The translations under genes were made by a program, and so were the position numbers. A DNA stretch of 35,153 bases, from the NCBI GenBank assembly GCA_000434535.1, contig FR878721.1, positions 1 through 35,153 of the forward strand, written 5' to 3'. The notes beneath the pieces are model-generated. The model was not told where the DNA came from. It ran no database searches and saw only the letters and a program-made list of their open reading frames with translations. Positions 23,720-32,216 of the stretch are shown here, in pieces; the stretch's first letter is position 1; every line of letters begins with the position of its first letter. This DNA is from Collinsella sp. CAG:166 (GTDB lineage Bacteria; Actinomycetota; Coriobacteriia; Coriobacteriales; Coriobacteriaceae).

Positions 23720-24202
23720 TTAGCGTAACAGCTCGGTGAGGTTGCGTTTAAAGCGGGCGCGGTCTTCGCTGGTAAATGCCGCCGGACCGCGAGTGCGACC
23801 GCCGGCGCGGCGTACCTTCTTTTCCTCGTGGCGAATAAACAGTTGCATGTCGATGGTCGCCTTATCGTAGACGCGCCCGCGCACGCTGATGGCGGCGGCA
23901 TCGCGCCCGAGCACCATGCTCGCCAAGCCAATGTCCTGCGTCACGACTACGTCGCCCGCCTGCAGGCGTTCGACAATGGCGAAGTCGGCGCTGTCGGCGC
24001 CCACGCTCACATCGAGCGTCGTGACCCAAAAGCCGCGTCGCGCGTGCTCGGCATCGCGCGGGTCGTCGCGGCGAATGTGCCGTTCCAGGTTTTGCGTGCT
24101 GTTGCCGGCGATAACAACGGCGACGCCCGCTCGCCGCGCGCAGTCAATCGACTCGCGCGTGACCGGGCAGGCGTCGGCATCAATAAAGAGCGTTCGCGGC
24201 AT
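23720..24202 (-). CDS. YaiI/YqxD family protein (UPF0178)
   Basis: 160 residues. FIDADACPVTRESIDCARRAGVAVVIAGNS, VSVGADSADFAIVERLQAGDVVVTQDIGLASMVL and ISVRGRVYDKATID are the family signature. It has a PIN-like arrangement of acidic residues (D8, D10; later D in TQD), so a nuclease role is often suspected but unproven. ATG directly follows the TAG of the HdeD-like gene, so the two are co-translated. Confidence 0.92.
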   Translation of the reverse strand: MPRTLFIDADACPVTRESIDCARRAGVAVVIAGNSTQNLERHIRRDDPRDAEHARRGFWVTTLDVSVGADSADFAIVERLQAGDVVVTQDIGLASMVLGRDAAAISVRGRVYDKATIDMQLFIRHEEKKVRRAGGRTRGPAAFTSEDRARFKRNLTELLR

Positions 24203-24805
24203 CTAGTGCACCAGTTTGCCAAACTGAATGGCGCGGACAATGAGCGTCACGCCAAACACCAGGAGCGCGGCGCCGCTAAAGATGACGAGCATCTTCGCCG
24301 ACCACAGCGGATAGATAAACACGAACATGCCGGCGATGATGGAGAGCGCGCCGCTCAGGATGGCGAGGGCGCGGTTAGACGAAAGCTCGGACTCCAGAAT
24401 GGACATGACGCCTTCGACGATCCAGCCAAAGCCGGCCACGATAACCACCATCGTGGTGAGCGTCGCGGTCGAGAGGGCCTGGTTGCGCAGGATTATGACG
24501 CCGCCCAGGATAATGAGTAGGTTGGAGATGATGCTCGTCACGCGCCAGCCGGTGGGCAGCAGCGGCTCAAAAATGGCAGTGAACAGCCTGATGGCTGCCG
24601 TAATCACAAAGTAGAAGCCCAGGACGGTCGTCAAAAAGACGAGGGACTTGGCGGGTGCAAAAAGCAGCGCGATACCAGCAATGAGCGCTAAGACGCCCGT
24701 GATGGCGTAGATCCAGCGTACGGCCTTGACGGCTTTGCCCGCCATGCTTTTCTCGTCAAATCCAAACTGGCTCGATTTTTGGTCATCGTTCTTAAAGATG
24801 CCCAT
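24203..24805 (-). CDS. HdeD-family (DUF308) membrane protein
   Basis: 200 residues. About 40 charged residues at the N-terminus precede six hydrophobic segments in three similar pairs (WIYAITGVLALIAGIALLFAP; LLIILGGVIILRN; ALSIIAGMFVFIYPLWS), the internal repeat of DUF308. E. coli HdeD supports acid tolerance; here the role is unknown. ATG 24805 follows AAAGGAG. First gene of a pair with the yaiI-type gene. Confidence 0.88.
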   Translation of the reverse strand: MGIFKNDDQKSSQFGFDEKSMAGKAVKAVRWIYAITGVLALIAGIALLFAPAKSLVFLTTVLGFYFVITAAIRLFTAIFEPLLPTGWRVTSIISNLLIILGGVIILRNQALSTATLTTMVVIVAGFGWIVEGVMSILESELSSNRALAILSGALSIIAGMFVFIYPLWSAKMLVIFSGAALLVFGVTLIVRAIQFGKLVH

Positions 24806-25040
24806 AATGTCTCCTTTCCGTGCGGCGTAAGCCTTGATCGTTACAACCAGTATCGCCTAAAGGCGCTGGCGTATGGGTCGGGGAGGGCGAAACGTAACCT
24901 AAAGGTCCCGAATTGTTCCCGTTGTTCCCCACGTCGCGATTTTCTATTCAACAGGTGTAGAACATTGCAGCCCTGTTCGTTATTGCCTACGTTTTAGGCT
25001 AGATTTTCCTAAGGACAATTGGCTTGTATTGGGGGTCCCT

Positions 25041-25712
25041 ATGAACGAAGCAGTTCCCGAGGCACCGTCGAGTGTCGAATCGATGGCAGAGCAGGGTTGC
25101 GAAAAGCTCGGTCTGGAAGCGTTTGATGCGCTGGTCCGTCGTGCCCGTACGTGCCGCCGTTTTGACGAGTCCATGCGCGTGCCGCGCGAGTTTTTGCTCG
25201 AGCTGGCGGAACTGGCGCACCTGGCTCCCTGCGGCGCCAATGCTCAGCGTCTGCGTTTTCATGTGGTAAGCGGTGCAGAGGACTGCGCTCGCGTGTTTGA
25301 CGAGCTTGCATGGGCCGGCGCGCTTAAGGACTGGCCGGGTCCTGCCGAGGGTGAGCGCCCGACCGGCTACATCGCGATTCTTGCCGAGCGCGCCGTTCCG
25401 GGTAAGCCCGCCGCTCCCATTACCGAGGTCGACACGGGCATTGCCGCGCAGACGATGATGCTCGCCGCCCGCAGCGCCACGCCCGAGGTGGCTGCCTGCA
25501 TGTTCAAGGCCTTTACGCCCCACGCGATCGATGCCATGGGGCTCGATAGCGACAAGTATGAGCTCAAGCTGATCATGGCGTTTGGCGTTCCGGCCGAGAC
25601 GCAGGTGATCGATGCGATCGATTCCAACCCCGACGGCTCAATTAATTACTGGCGCGACGAGGCGCAGGTGCACCACGTACCCAAGCGCCCGCTTGCCGAC
25701 GTACTGGTGTAG
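25041..25712 (+). CDS. Nitroreductase-family flavoprotein
   Basis: 223 residues. RRARTCRRFDESMRVPREFLLELAELAHLAPCGANAQRLRFHVV is the FMN-binding N-terminal motif (R-S/T-x-R-x-F and 'aPs..N.Q'), followed by DTGIAAQTMMLAARS and the end NYWRDEAQVHHVPKRPLADVLV. Members use FMN and NAD(P)H to reduce nitro groups, quinones or other substrates; the natural substrate here is unknown. The start is ATG 25041 behind GGGGG; a TTG 12 bases upstream is less likely. The first 25 residues extend beyond the domain. Confidence 0.88.
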   Translation: MNEAVPEAPSSVESMAEQGCEKLGLEAFDALVRRARTCRRFDESMRVPREFLLELAELAHLAPCGANAQRLRFHVVSGAEDCARVFDELAWAGALKDWPGPAEGERPTGYIAILAERAVPGKPAAPITEVDTGIAAQTMMLAARSATPEVAACMFKAFTPHAIDAMGLDSDKYELKLIMAFGVPAETQVIDAIDSNPDGSINYWRDEAQVHHVPKRPLADVLV

Positions 25713-25745
25713 CTGAGCGTCACCGCGGTGTGATCCGGCGGTAAA

Positions 25746-25778
25746 CCACCACAAAGGTACCTGTCCCCTTTGCGGTGG
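25746..25778. repeat. CCACCAC-type palindromic repeat, copy 3
   Basis: CCACCACAAAGG and CCTTTGCGGTGG around TACCTGTCC; differs from copy 1 at two positions. It lies between the nitroreductase and the first phosphatase gene, 17 bases before the GTG start. Confidence 0.8.
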
Positions 25779-25794
25779 TGCGAGGGGAGGACGT

Positions 25795-26337
25795 GTGGCA
25801 GATTTGTATTTGGTGCGGCATGGGCAGACTGAGCTCAATGTGCAGAACATTTTGCAGGGTGGGCACGATTCGCCGCTTACGGCGCGCGGGCGCGAGCAGG
25901 CGCTGGCGACGCGCGCGGCGTTTGAGGCGCGTGGCGTGACCTTTGACCGTGTGTATTCCTCCCCGTTGGGCCGGGCGCGGCATACGGCTGAGCTAATTGC
26001 TGGTGAGGGCCGCTCGATAGAGCTGGTCGATGACCTGCGCGAGTGGCATTTGGGCTCGCTGGAGGGTACATCAAATCGCGAGATGCCGCCGCAGCCCTGG
26101 GGTGATTATCCGGTGGCCTTTGGTGGCGAGTCTGAAGGCGAGCTCCAGTCGCGCATGGTCGCGGCGCTGTCCCACATCATGGCCAGGCCGCAGCACGACT
26201 GTGTGCTGGCAGTCTCCCACGGCTCTTCCTGCCAGGAGTTTCTTGAGTATGTGACTGGCAGGGGAGAGCTACCCGACAACGGTGCCGTGCTTCATTTTGG
26301 CTATTGCGACGGTGCGTTTTCGCTCCTTGATTGGTAA
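25795..26337 (+). CDS. Histidine phosphatase (phosphoglycerate-mutase-like), copy A
   Basis: 180 residues. LYLVRHGQTELN carries the catalytic His (RHG), VYSSPLGRARHTAEL the second Arg, LREWHLGSLEG the acid region and AVSHGSSCQEFL the second His. GTG 25795 follows GGGGAGGA. It removes phosphate from a small molecule or sugar, possibly alpha-ribazole phosphate or a related metabolite; not assignable. The next gene is a clear paralogue 17 bases on, so the pair arose by tandem duplication. Confidence 0.88.
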   Translation: MADLYLVRHGQTELNVQNILQGGHDSPLTARGREQALATRAAFEARGVTFDRVYSSPLGRARHTAELIAGEGRSIELVDDLREWHLGSLEGTSNREMPPQPWGDYPVAFGGESEGELQSRMVAALSHIMARPQHDCVLAVSHGSSCQEFLEYVTGRGELPDNGAVLHFGYCDGAFSLLDW

Positions 26338-26354
26338 CGAACGAAAGGACCCCT

Positions 26355-26990
26355 ATGAATAAAGACCTGTATCTGGTCCGTCATGGGCAGACAATATTCA
26401 ACCTTAAGCGCATTATTCAGGGTTGGAGTGACTCGCCGCTCACGCAGCTGGGATGCGACCAGGCGGCGCGTGCCGGCATGTTCTTGCGTGCGCGCGGCAT
26501 TGAACCCGATCATGCCTACACCTCCACACTTCATCGCACCGAGCAGACTATCGCCAACCTGTGGCCGAGCTTGGCGTACGAGCGCTTGGACGGCCTGCGT
26601 GAGTGGTTCTTTGGCGACTTTGAGGCCGAGCGCGTGATGCTCATGCCCGAGCGCCCGTGGCGCGACTTCTATCGCCAGTTTGGCGGCGAGGGCCAGATGC
26701 AGGTGCGCGAGCGCATGGTGGCGACGTTGACCGATCTTATGCGACGCCCGGACCACGAGTGCGTCCTCGCGGTGAGCCACGGATCGGTCATCAAGGAGTT
26801 TTTGGATCACGTGAGGGGAGCGGCGGCCGACGAGCACGAGCGCGTGCCGGGCAACTGCTCGGTGCTGCACTTTGCGTTTGACGACGAGGCCGGTACGTTT
26901 GAGCTGATTGAGATTTTTACGCAGGAGGATTACGCGCGCGAGCTGGGGCTTGAACCGCTTGTGGCTACTGCAGGTCCGCAGCGCGGATAA
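26355..26990 (+). CDS. Histidine phosphatase (phosphoglycerate-mutase-like), copy B
   Basis: 211 residues. LYLVRHGQTIFNLKRIIQGWSDSPLT parallels copy A throughout (copy A has ELNVQNILQGGHDSPLT). The second Arg is in YTSTLHRTEQT, the acid in LREWFFGDFE, the second His in AVSHGSVIKEFLDHV. It is about 30 residues longer, through inserts before the last strand and at the C-terminus. ATG 26355 follows GAAAGGA. Same operon as copy A. A bidirectional terminator follows. Confidence 0.88.
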   Translation: MNKDLYLVRHGQTIFNLKRIIQGWSDSPLTQLGCDQAARAGMFLRARGIEPDHAYTSTLHRTEQTIANLWPSLAYERLDGLREWFFGDFEAERVMLMPERPWRDFYRQFGGEGQMQVRERMVATLTDLMRRPDHECVLAVSHGSVIKEFLDHVRGAAADEHERVPGNCSVLHFAFDDEAGTFELIEIFTQEDYARELGLEPLVATAGPQRG

Positions 26991-27037
26991 CGCGAGCACG
27001 GCGGCACGAGTCGCCGGCATAACTTCTCGACGCAAAA

Positions 27038-27074
27038 GGGGCGGAGATGCATGTACCTGCTGCATCTCCGCCCC
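27038..27074. terminator. Bidirectional intrinsic terminator
   Basis: Perfect 14-bp stem: GGGGCGGAGATGCA at 27038-27051 and its complement at 27061-27074, nine-base loop. AAAA precedes it, giving TTTT on the minus strand; CTGTTT follows on the plus strand. It separates the phosphatase pair (+) from the DUF1015 gene (-). Confidence 0.85.
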
Positions 27075-27119
27075 CTGTTTGTTGAACTGCCGATTTTTGT
27101 GTTGGGCGGTCTGGTCTTG

Positions 27120-27809
27120 CTAGAACCGCGCGACCTGGTGCGTGAGCAGACCTGTCGGAACCTGCGGCGCGGCGCCGCTGACCTGCGCGGCGGGGAAGAG
27201 CACGGCAACGGTAAAGTTGAACGGCTCCTTGCCGGTGTACGTTCCGGCGGAACGGGTCTCATCGGCCAGCAGCTGCGACGCCCCGGTCAGAGCGGCGGCG
27301 TAGGCGGGGTCGTCGGCCAGTGCCGGCTCCGGTGCTTGGTCGAGCATAGCGCGGATGGCCCCGACGGCGTCCTCGCGCTTGACCTCCCACGCGCGGTGCG
27401 TAATGCCCGCGGGGTCGGTGACGGCGTAGAGAGACGCGCCCTCTTTGGCGGCGCCCAGGATGATATCCATGACGGGCGAGGCCTCGTAGGCGAGCGACAC
27501 GGGGCGCGGCTGCACCTTGAGCTCGGCGATCGCGCGTGCGGCGGCGAGTGCGTCGACGCTCTCGGCGGCAACCGCGTCGCCGCCCGCCAGCGCACCAACC
27601 GGGCAGATCGCCACGACACCCGTCACACGTCCCGGCTCGCCCGAGCATTCGTACACGTAATACGCCGCACCCGGGTCCTTGAGCATCAGACCATCGGCAA
27701 TGGCTCCGCGCAGAGCATCGTTGCCGCTCAAGATGGCGCCCATCTGCGGTAGCGCCTCGAGCACACGGTCCTGAGCCGGGCGGATGCAGGGAAACGGAAG
27801 TGCTTTCAT
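27120..27809 (-). CDS. Short DUF1015-family protein
   Basis: 229 residues; family members are usually about 400, so this is a reduced form. Recognisable pieces are the opening PFPCIRPAQD, YYVYECSGEPGRVTGVVAICPVGAL, VQPRPVSLAYE and YAVTDPAGITHRAWEV, in the order of DUF1015. The usual 'HE-T...KEDR' segment is replaced by ESVDALAAARAIAELK. DUF1015 genes often lie with serA and serC, as here, pointing to a link with serine metabolism, but the biochemistry is not known. It follows the M20 gene by 39 bases on the same strand; ATG 27809 with AGGA upstream. Confidence 0.65.
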   Translation of the reverse strand: MKALPFPCIRPAQDRVLEALPQMGAILSGNDALRGAIADGLMLKDPGAAYYVYECSGEPGRVTGVVAICPVGALAGGDAVAAESVDALAAARAIAELKVQPRPVSLAYEASPVMDIILGAAKEGASLYAVTDPAGITHRAWEVKREDAVGAIRAMLDQAPEPALADDPAYAAALTGASQLLADETRSAGTYTGKEPFNFTVAVLFPAAQVSGAAPQVPTGLLTHQVARF

Positions 27810-27848
27810 GGGCGGTCCTAACGCACGAGTCGGTTTGTTCGCGGCTTA

Positions 27849-29069
27849 TTATGCCCCAACTTGGCCGCTCGCGTCCCAGAGCACGTTATCGGCGAGCGCG
27901 ATGAGCACGTTCTGGCAGCGAACGATATCGGCGTGGGACACATATTCGTTGGGCTTGTGCGCGAGCGCGAGCGACCCGGGACCGTAGCTCATGCAATTGC
28001 GGTTACCTGTCTTGCCGGCAATGACGGCGGTGTCGGTGTAGCCGGTAAAGAAGCCGACGGTCGTGTCCGCGTCCGTCACGTCATCGGCGGCACGCTTGAG
28101 CGCTGCTAGAAGGGGAGAGTTCGGGTCGCGCTCGATGGCGGGGCGGTCGCCCGTCACGGTGTAGCTGCCATGGCAACCGGGGACCGCGGCTTCGGCGCCG
28201 GCGATGGCCTGCTCTACCATGCGCTTCGCGACGGCCGTATCAGTCGGCGGAGTCAGGCGCATATCGACCCAGACCTTGGCGCGGTCGGGCACGACATAGG
28301 GGCGATATCCGCCCTCGATTTGGCCAAACGTGATGGTCGAAGGCCCCAGTTCATCGTGCGCGGGCAGCGCCATAAACGCGCGACGGAGCGAACACACGAC
28401 CTCGGCCATGGCGGCGACGGCATCCGCGCCCTTCCAGGGCTGGCTCGCATGCGCCGTCACGCCAGTCATTTCAATTTCGAACCACGTACGCCCCTTGTGC
28501 GCCACCTGGATCTGTCCGTCGGTGGGCTCGGTGTCCAGCACCCATTCACGCGAGCCGACCCAGCCGGCATCGATCGCGGCCTCTGAGCCGCGCATAAAGT
28601 CCTCCTCGTCGACCGAGCAGATGAGCGAAAAGCCGCGGCGGGGCAGCGCGCCATCCGCCGCCACGCGCTCGAGCGTATGGACCAGTGCGGCAATGGCGCA
28701 GGCCAGGCCACTCTTCATGTCGCAGGCACCGCGGCCGTAGAGCTTGTCGTTACGCACAACCGCTCCGAGTGGCGGCGTGTTTGCGTCCCAGCCATCGCCC
28801 AAGGTAACGGTATCCATGTGGCAGATATAGACCAGCCGCGCCTCGTCGCTCAAACCGGGCACGGTGACCATGAGATTGCGGCGTCCGGTCAGCACCTCGA
28901 GTTCCTCAACCTGCACGGCATGGAGCACCGGATGGCTCAACCGCCCCAGTTGAGCCTCAACCAACGCTTTGATATAGCGTTCAATCTCGCCCTCATACGC
29001 ACCTGGGTCGGAACTGTCGATCCGCACGAGTCCTTGCGTAAGCCGCCAAGCAAAATCTGTATCAACCAT
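27849..29069 (-). CDS. M20-family metallopeptidase/deacylase (ArgE/DapE/CPG2-like)
   Basis: 406 residues. Metal ligands: YICHMDTVTLGDGW (H84 and D86), GRGACDMKSGLA (D117), VDEEDFM (E155/E156), VLDTEPTDG (Asp/Glu ligand after the lid), and the final His in ALAHKPNEYVS. The lid motif is GVTAHASQPWKGADAV. It should hydrolyse an N-acyl amino acid or small peptide in the cytosol. ATG 29069 follows GTGAGGTG; upstream frame has no site. It lies between serA and the DUF1015 gene, but a terminator follows serA, so it may head its own transcript with the DUF1015 gene. Confidence 0.9.
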   Translation of the reverse strand: MVDTDFAWRLTQGLVRIDSSDPGAYEGEIERYIKALVEAQLGRLSHPVLHAVQVEELEVLTGRRNLMVTVPGLSDEARLVYICHMDTVTLGDGWDANTPPLGAVVRNDKLYGRGACDMKSGLACAIAALVHTLERVAADGALPRRGFSLICSVDEEDFMRGSEAAIDAGWVGSREWVLDTEPTDGQIQVAHKGRTWFEIEMTGVTAHASQPWKGADAVAAMAEVVCSLRRAFMALPAHDELGPSTITFGQIEGGYRPYVVPDRAKVWVDMRLTPPTDTAVAKRMVEQAIAGAEAAVPGCHGSYTVTGDRPAIERDPNSPLLAALKRAADDVTDADTTVGFFTGYTDTAVIAGKTGNRNCMSYGPGSLALAHKPNEYVSHADIVRCQNVLIALADNVLWDASGQVGA

Positions 29070-29153
29070 AGGCACCTCACAGATAGTTAGGTCAACATAC
29101 AGATTGTATGCCAAGAAGCGGCTCAGTGCATTTAATGGAGCGCTCACAAAAAC

Positions 29154-29183
29154 GGGGGCGCCTCTCGTGCGAAAGGCGTCCCC
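29154..29183 (-). terminator. Intrinsic terminator after serA
   Basis: Ten-pair stem with one G-T pair (29154-29163 with 29174-29183), loop of 10, followed on the minus strand by GTTTTTG. It should end the serC-serA transcript. Confidence 0.8.
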
Positions 29184-29246
29184 GCGGGCATTCAATGTCA
29201 GTGACGGGCAGGCCACATGGGGAACTGCCCGTCAGATCAGCCGGCG

Positions 29247-30410
29247 CTATTTGATTACGCGCACGCGATACATCGACGGAATCTGCTTGAGCGCCTCGAT
29301 GGTGCTGCTGTCCAGGTGCTCGTCGGTGTCGAACATGGTGTAGGCGTTTTCGCCGGCGGACTCGTTGGTCATGCGCTGCACGTTGGCGTTGTCCTTGGCA
29401 AGGATTGCCGTTATCTGGCCGATCATGTTGGGCACGTTGGCGTGCAGGCAGGCGATACGGCTTGCGGCGCGTGCCTTACCCATGCTGCAGGCGGGGTAGT
29501 TGACGCTGTGCGCGATGTTGCCGTTCTCCAGGTAATCCTTAAGCTCGCTGATGGCCATGTCGGCGCAGTTGGCCTCGGCCTCGCCAGTGCCGGCGCCCGA
29601 GTGCGTGGTGATAAACGTGTTGGGCATCTTGACGGTCTTGGGCGTGGCAAAATCGCAGCTAAACCAGCTGAGTTTGCCCGCGCGCAGGGCGGCGTCAACG
29701 GCGTCCTCGTCAATGATGGTCTCGCGTGCGTAGTTGATGAGCACGGCGTCGGGTGCCAGCAGGTTGATCTGCTCGGTGCTGATCATGCCGATGGTGTCTG
29801 CCTTGCTGGGCACATGCACGGTGAGGTAGTCGCAGCCGCGGCACAGATCCTCGAGCGTGCCCACGCGCTGCACCTCGCGGCTCAGCACCCACGCGTGTTC
29901 GACGGAAATGAACGGATCGTAGCCGTAGACGTCCATACCCAGATCGACGCAGGCGTTGGCGACCTTGGAGCCCACGTTGCCCAGGCCGATGACGCCGATG
30001 CGCTTGCCCTTGAGCTCGCGGCCCACAAAGGCCTTCTTGGCCTTCTCAGCATCGACCTGGATCTCGGGGTCGTCGGCGTTGTCGCGCACCCAGTTCATCG
30101 ACTGCACGACGCCGCGGCTCGAAAGCACCAGCATGCCCAGGACGAGCTCCTTGACGGCGTTGCTGTTGGCGCCGGGGGAGTTAAAGACGACGACGCCCTT
30201 CTTGGCGTACTCCTCGACGGGGATGTTGTTGACGCCGGCGCCGCAGCGGGCGATGGCGCGGATGCCCTCGGGCAGCTCGTAGCCGTGCAGGTCGGTCGAG
30301 CGCATCAGGATCGCGTCGGCCTCCTCGGCGGTGCCCACAAACTCGTAGCCCTCGCCAAACTCGACTTTGCCGTCCTTGGTGATGTCGTCGATGGTCTTAA
30401 TCTTACGCAT
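29247..30410 (-). CDS. serA: D-3-phosphoglycerate dehydrogenase with ACT domain
   Basis: 387 residues; first step of serine synthesis, 3-phosphoglycerate to 3-phosphohydroxypyruvate with NAD+. Substrate domain: AIARCGAGVNNIPVEEYAKKG with following NSPGANSNAVKELVLG. NAD-binding Rossmann motif GKRIGVIGLGNVGSKVANAC, then YDPFIS, LTVHVPSKADTIGMIS, INYARETIIDEDAV and TTHSGAGTGEAE (catalytic His region; the usual P-H-x-G is T-H-S-G). C-terminal ACT domain from about 310 (ANVPNMIGQITAILAKDNANVQRM) for serine feedback. This is the short, ~390-residue type. ATG 30410 follows AAGGAG; serC lies 72 bases upstream. Confidence 0.93.
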   Translation of the reverse strand: MRKIKTIDDITKDGKVEFGEGYEFVGTAEEADAILMRSTDLHGYELPEGIRAIARCGAGVNNIPVEEYAKKGVVVFNSPGANSNAVKELVLGMLVLSSRGVVQSMNWVRDNADDPEIQVDAEKAKKAFVGRELKGKRIGVIGLGNVGSKVANACVDLGMDVYGYDPFISVEHAWVLSREVQRVGTLEDLCRGCDYLTVHVPSKADTIGMISTEQINLLAPDAVLINYARETIIDEDAVDAALRAGKLSWFSCDFATPKTVKMPNTFITTHSGAGTGEAEANCADMAISELKDYLENGNIAHSVNYPACSMGKARAASRIACLHANVPNMIGQITAILAKDNANVQRMTNESAGENAYTMFDTDEHLDSSTIEALKQIPSMYRVRVIK

Positions 30411-30482
30411 AGAAAAACTCCTTAGCAGGTTTTGATCTAAACAGGGTGGTTTGAGATGGCTGGTCGGCCCGCGTGCTGCGGG

Positions 30483-31607
30483 CTAGTTAGATCGCGGGCT
30501 CAAACTATGCTGCGCTTCGAAGTCCTTCATGTACGAGGCCAGTGCCTGCACGTCTTCCATGGTTACGGCGTTGTAGACGCTGGCGCGCATACCGCCCACC
30601 AGGCGATGGCCCTTGACGTTTTGAATCTGGTGCTCGGCCGCGCCTGCGACAAAGGCCGCATCGAGCTCGGCGTCGCCGGTACGGAACGTGACGTTGGCGA
30701 TGGAGCGACTGTCTGTCTGCGTGGTGCCGTGGAACAGCTCGCTGTGCTCGAGCAGGTCATAGAGCAGGTTGGCCTTGGCCCAGTTGCGCTCGGCCATGGC
30801 GGCAAGTCCGCCGGTCTGCTCAACCCAACGGAACACCTTGTCGCACACGTAGATGCCAAAGGTGTTGGGCGTGTTGAGCATGGAGCCCTTGGCGGCCTGG
30901 GTCTTGAGGTCCATGTACTGCGGCGTCTGCGCAAAGGCGGGGCCATCTGCGATGAGGTCGTTGCGCACGATGACCACGGTCACACCCGCGGCGCCGGCGT
31001 TTTTCTGAGCGCCGGCGTAGATGAGGCCGTAGCGCTCAACGTCGAGCGGCTGCGACAGAAAGCAGCTCGAGACATCGGCGACTAGCGGTACGTTGCCGCA
31101 GTTGGGCAGCTCGTGGTACATGGTGCCAAAGATAGTGTTGTTCTGGCAGATGTAGACGTAGTCGAGCCCGTCGCCCGCGGCCTCGTCGGCAATGCGCGCG
31201 TTGATGTTGGCCATGTTGGGAATGCGGTCGAAGTTGGTGTCCTCGGAGCTCGCGAGCTGCACGGCCTCGCCGTACTTGGCGGCTTCTTTGTATGCCTTGT
31301 TGGCAAAGTTGCCGGTCACGATGTAGCCGGCGCGGCCGCGGCGCATGAGGTTCATGGGGATGCCCGCAAACTGCAGCGTGGCGCCGCCCTGCAAAAACAG
31401 GACGCGGTAGTTGTCCGGGATGCTCAGTAGACGGCGCAGGGTTGCTTCGGCGTCGTCGATAATCTGCTGGTACATGCTAGATCGATGGCTCATCTCGAGC
31501 ACGGACATGCCGCAACCGCGGTAGTCCATCATCTCGTCGGCGATCTCGGCGAGCACGCTGGTAGGCAGTGCGGCCGGGCCAGCTGAGAAGTTGTGCACAC
31601 GTGCCAT
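30483..31607 (-). CDS. serC: Phosphoserine aminotransferase
   Basis: 374 residues; second step of serine synthesis, transamination of 3-phosphohydroxypyruvate with glutamate, PLP-dependent. The N-terminus VHNFSAGPAALPTSVL, then GCGMSVLEMSHRSSMYQQII, LFLQGGATLQFAGIPMNL, DVSSCFLSQPLDV, the PLP-lysine region YAGAQKNAGAAGVTVVIV, and NTPNTFGIYV are SerC signatures; VGGMRASVYNAVTMEDVQAL ends it. ATG 31607 follows GAGGGAG. First gene of the serC-serA unit. Confidence 0.95.
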   Translation of the reverse strand: MARVHNFSAGPAALPTSVLAEIADEMMDYRGCGMSVLEMSHRSSMYQQIIDDAEATLRRLLSIPDNYRVLFLQGGATLQFAGIPMNLMRRGRAGYIVTGNFANKAYKEAAKYGEAVQLASSEDTNFDRIPNMANINARIADEAAGDGLDYVYICQNNTIFGTMYHELPNCGNVPLVADVSSCFLSQPLDVERYGLIYAGAQKNAGAAGVTVVIVRNDLIADGPAFAQTPQYMDLKTQAAKGSMLNTPNTFGIYVCDKVFRWVEQTGGLAAMAERNWAKANLLYDLLEHSELFHGTTQTDSRSIANVTFRTGDAELDAAFVAGAAEHQIQNVKGHRLVGGMRASVYNAVTMEDVQALASYMKDFEAQHSLSPRSN

Positions 31608-31742
31608 CTTCTAGTCTCCCTCGTAGTCGTTTGAACGTTCGGGATACTTTAGCACAGTGGAGCGCCAGGCGCGACCGCATCACGGTAAAACTCGACTGCG
31701 CCGCTATGATTTACAGGATGGTTACATGGGGGAGAGACGACC

Positions 31743-31916
31743 TTACCTGATGGCTCGCATCCGATCTGCCTCTGCCTTTGCTTGTTTCCAAGGACGCACG
31801 CGGCCGTTGGTGAGGTCATCGTAACCATGAGCGATGGAACGTTGAATGTGATCTTCGCGTTCCTGAATGGTAGTTAGTGCGCGCGTCTGATCAGAAATAG
31901 GCTTTACGACAGGCAT
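31743..31916 (-). CDS. Small antitoxin-like protein (Phd/RelB type), no toxin partner
   Basis: 57 residues. The start MPVVKPISD is the common opening of Phd/YefM antitoxins, but the usual middle part is missing and the frame goes on with REDHIQRSIAHGYDDLTNGRVRPWKQAKAEADRM, which resembles an antitoxin C-terminus. It may be an internal deletion product. ATG 31916 follows AAGGAG at good spacing. No toxin frame was found on either side. An ACATAGA/TCTATGT palindrome overlaps its promoter region. Confidence 0.5.
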   Translation of the reverse strand: MPVVKPISDQTRALTTIQEREDHIQRSIAHGYDDLTNGRVRPWKQAKAEADRMRAIR

Positions 31917-31928
31917 ATGAAACTCCTT

Positions 31929-31956
31929 ACATAGAATCATATGTATAACTCTATGT
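31929..31956 (-). promoter_or_regulatory. Inverted repeat at the antitoxin-like gene, likely autoregulatory operator
   Basis: ACATAGA at 31929-31935 and TCTATGT at 31950-31956 flank CATATG. On the minus strand TATGAT lies inside, a fair -10. This is the usual placing of an antitoxin operator. Confidence 0.5.
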
Positions 31957-32102
31957 TGAGTGTAGCGGAGGGTGGCGTTGGGCGTGTACGTGCCTGCATT
32001 CGTAAGCGCGGTTGTCTGGCAAGTGTGATTTGGGGCAACCTCGTCAAAGCTTCTGAGCTGCGAAAATGACCGTTAACCGGATTAAATTTTGTTGCTCAAC
32101 AT

Positions 32103-32190
32103 TTGACACTCTGGGCGTGGTAACTTTTTTACCAACAGGTATGATTGTTGTCATGTGCGCCGCGCCTGCCTGCCGGGTTGCGGCGCACTT
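32103..32190 (+). promoter_or_regulatory. BREX leader: promoter candidates, palindrome and hairpin
   Basis: TTGACA at 32103-32108, TGGTAA/TTACCA palindrome at 32118-32134 (possible regulator site), TATGAT at 32140-32145 as a candidate -10, then a nine-pair hairpin GTGCGCCGC (32155-32163) with GCGGCGCAC (32182-32190). A 17-codon frame (ATG 32141 to TGA after CACTTG) covers the hairpin. The exact promoter is uncertain because spacing to a good -35 is poor. Confidence 0.4.
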
Positions 32191-32216
32191 GTGACAGCCT
32201 TTGACACCCTTGGAGC

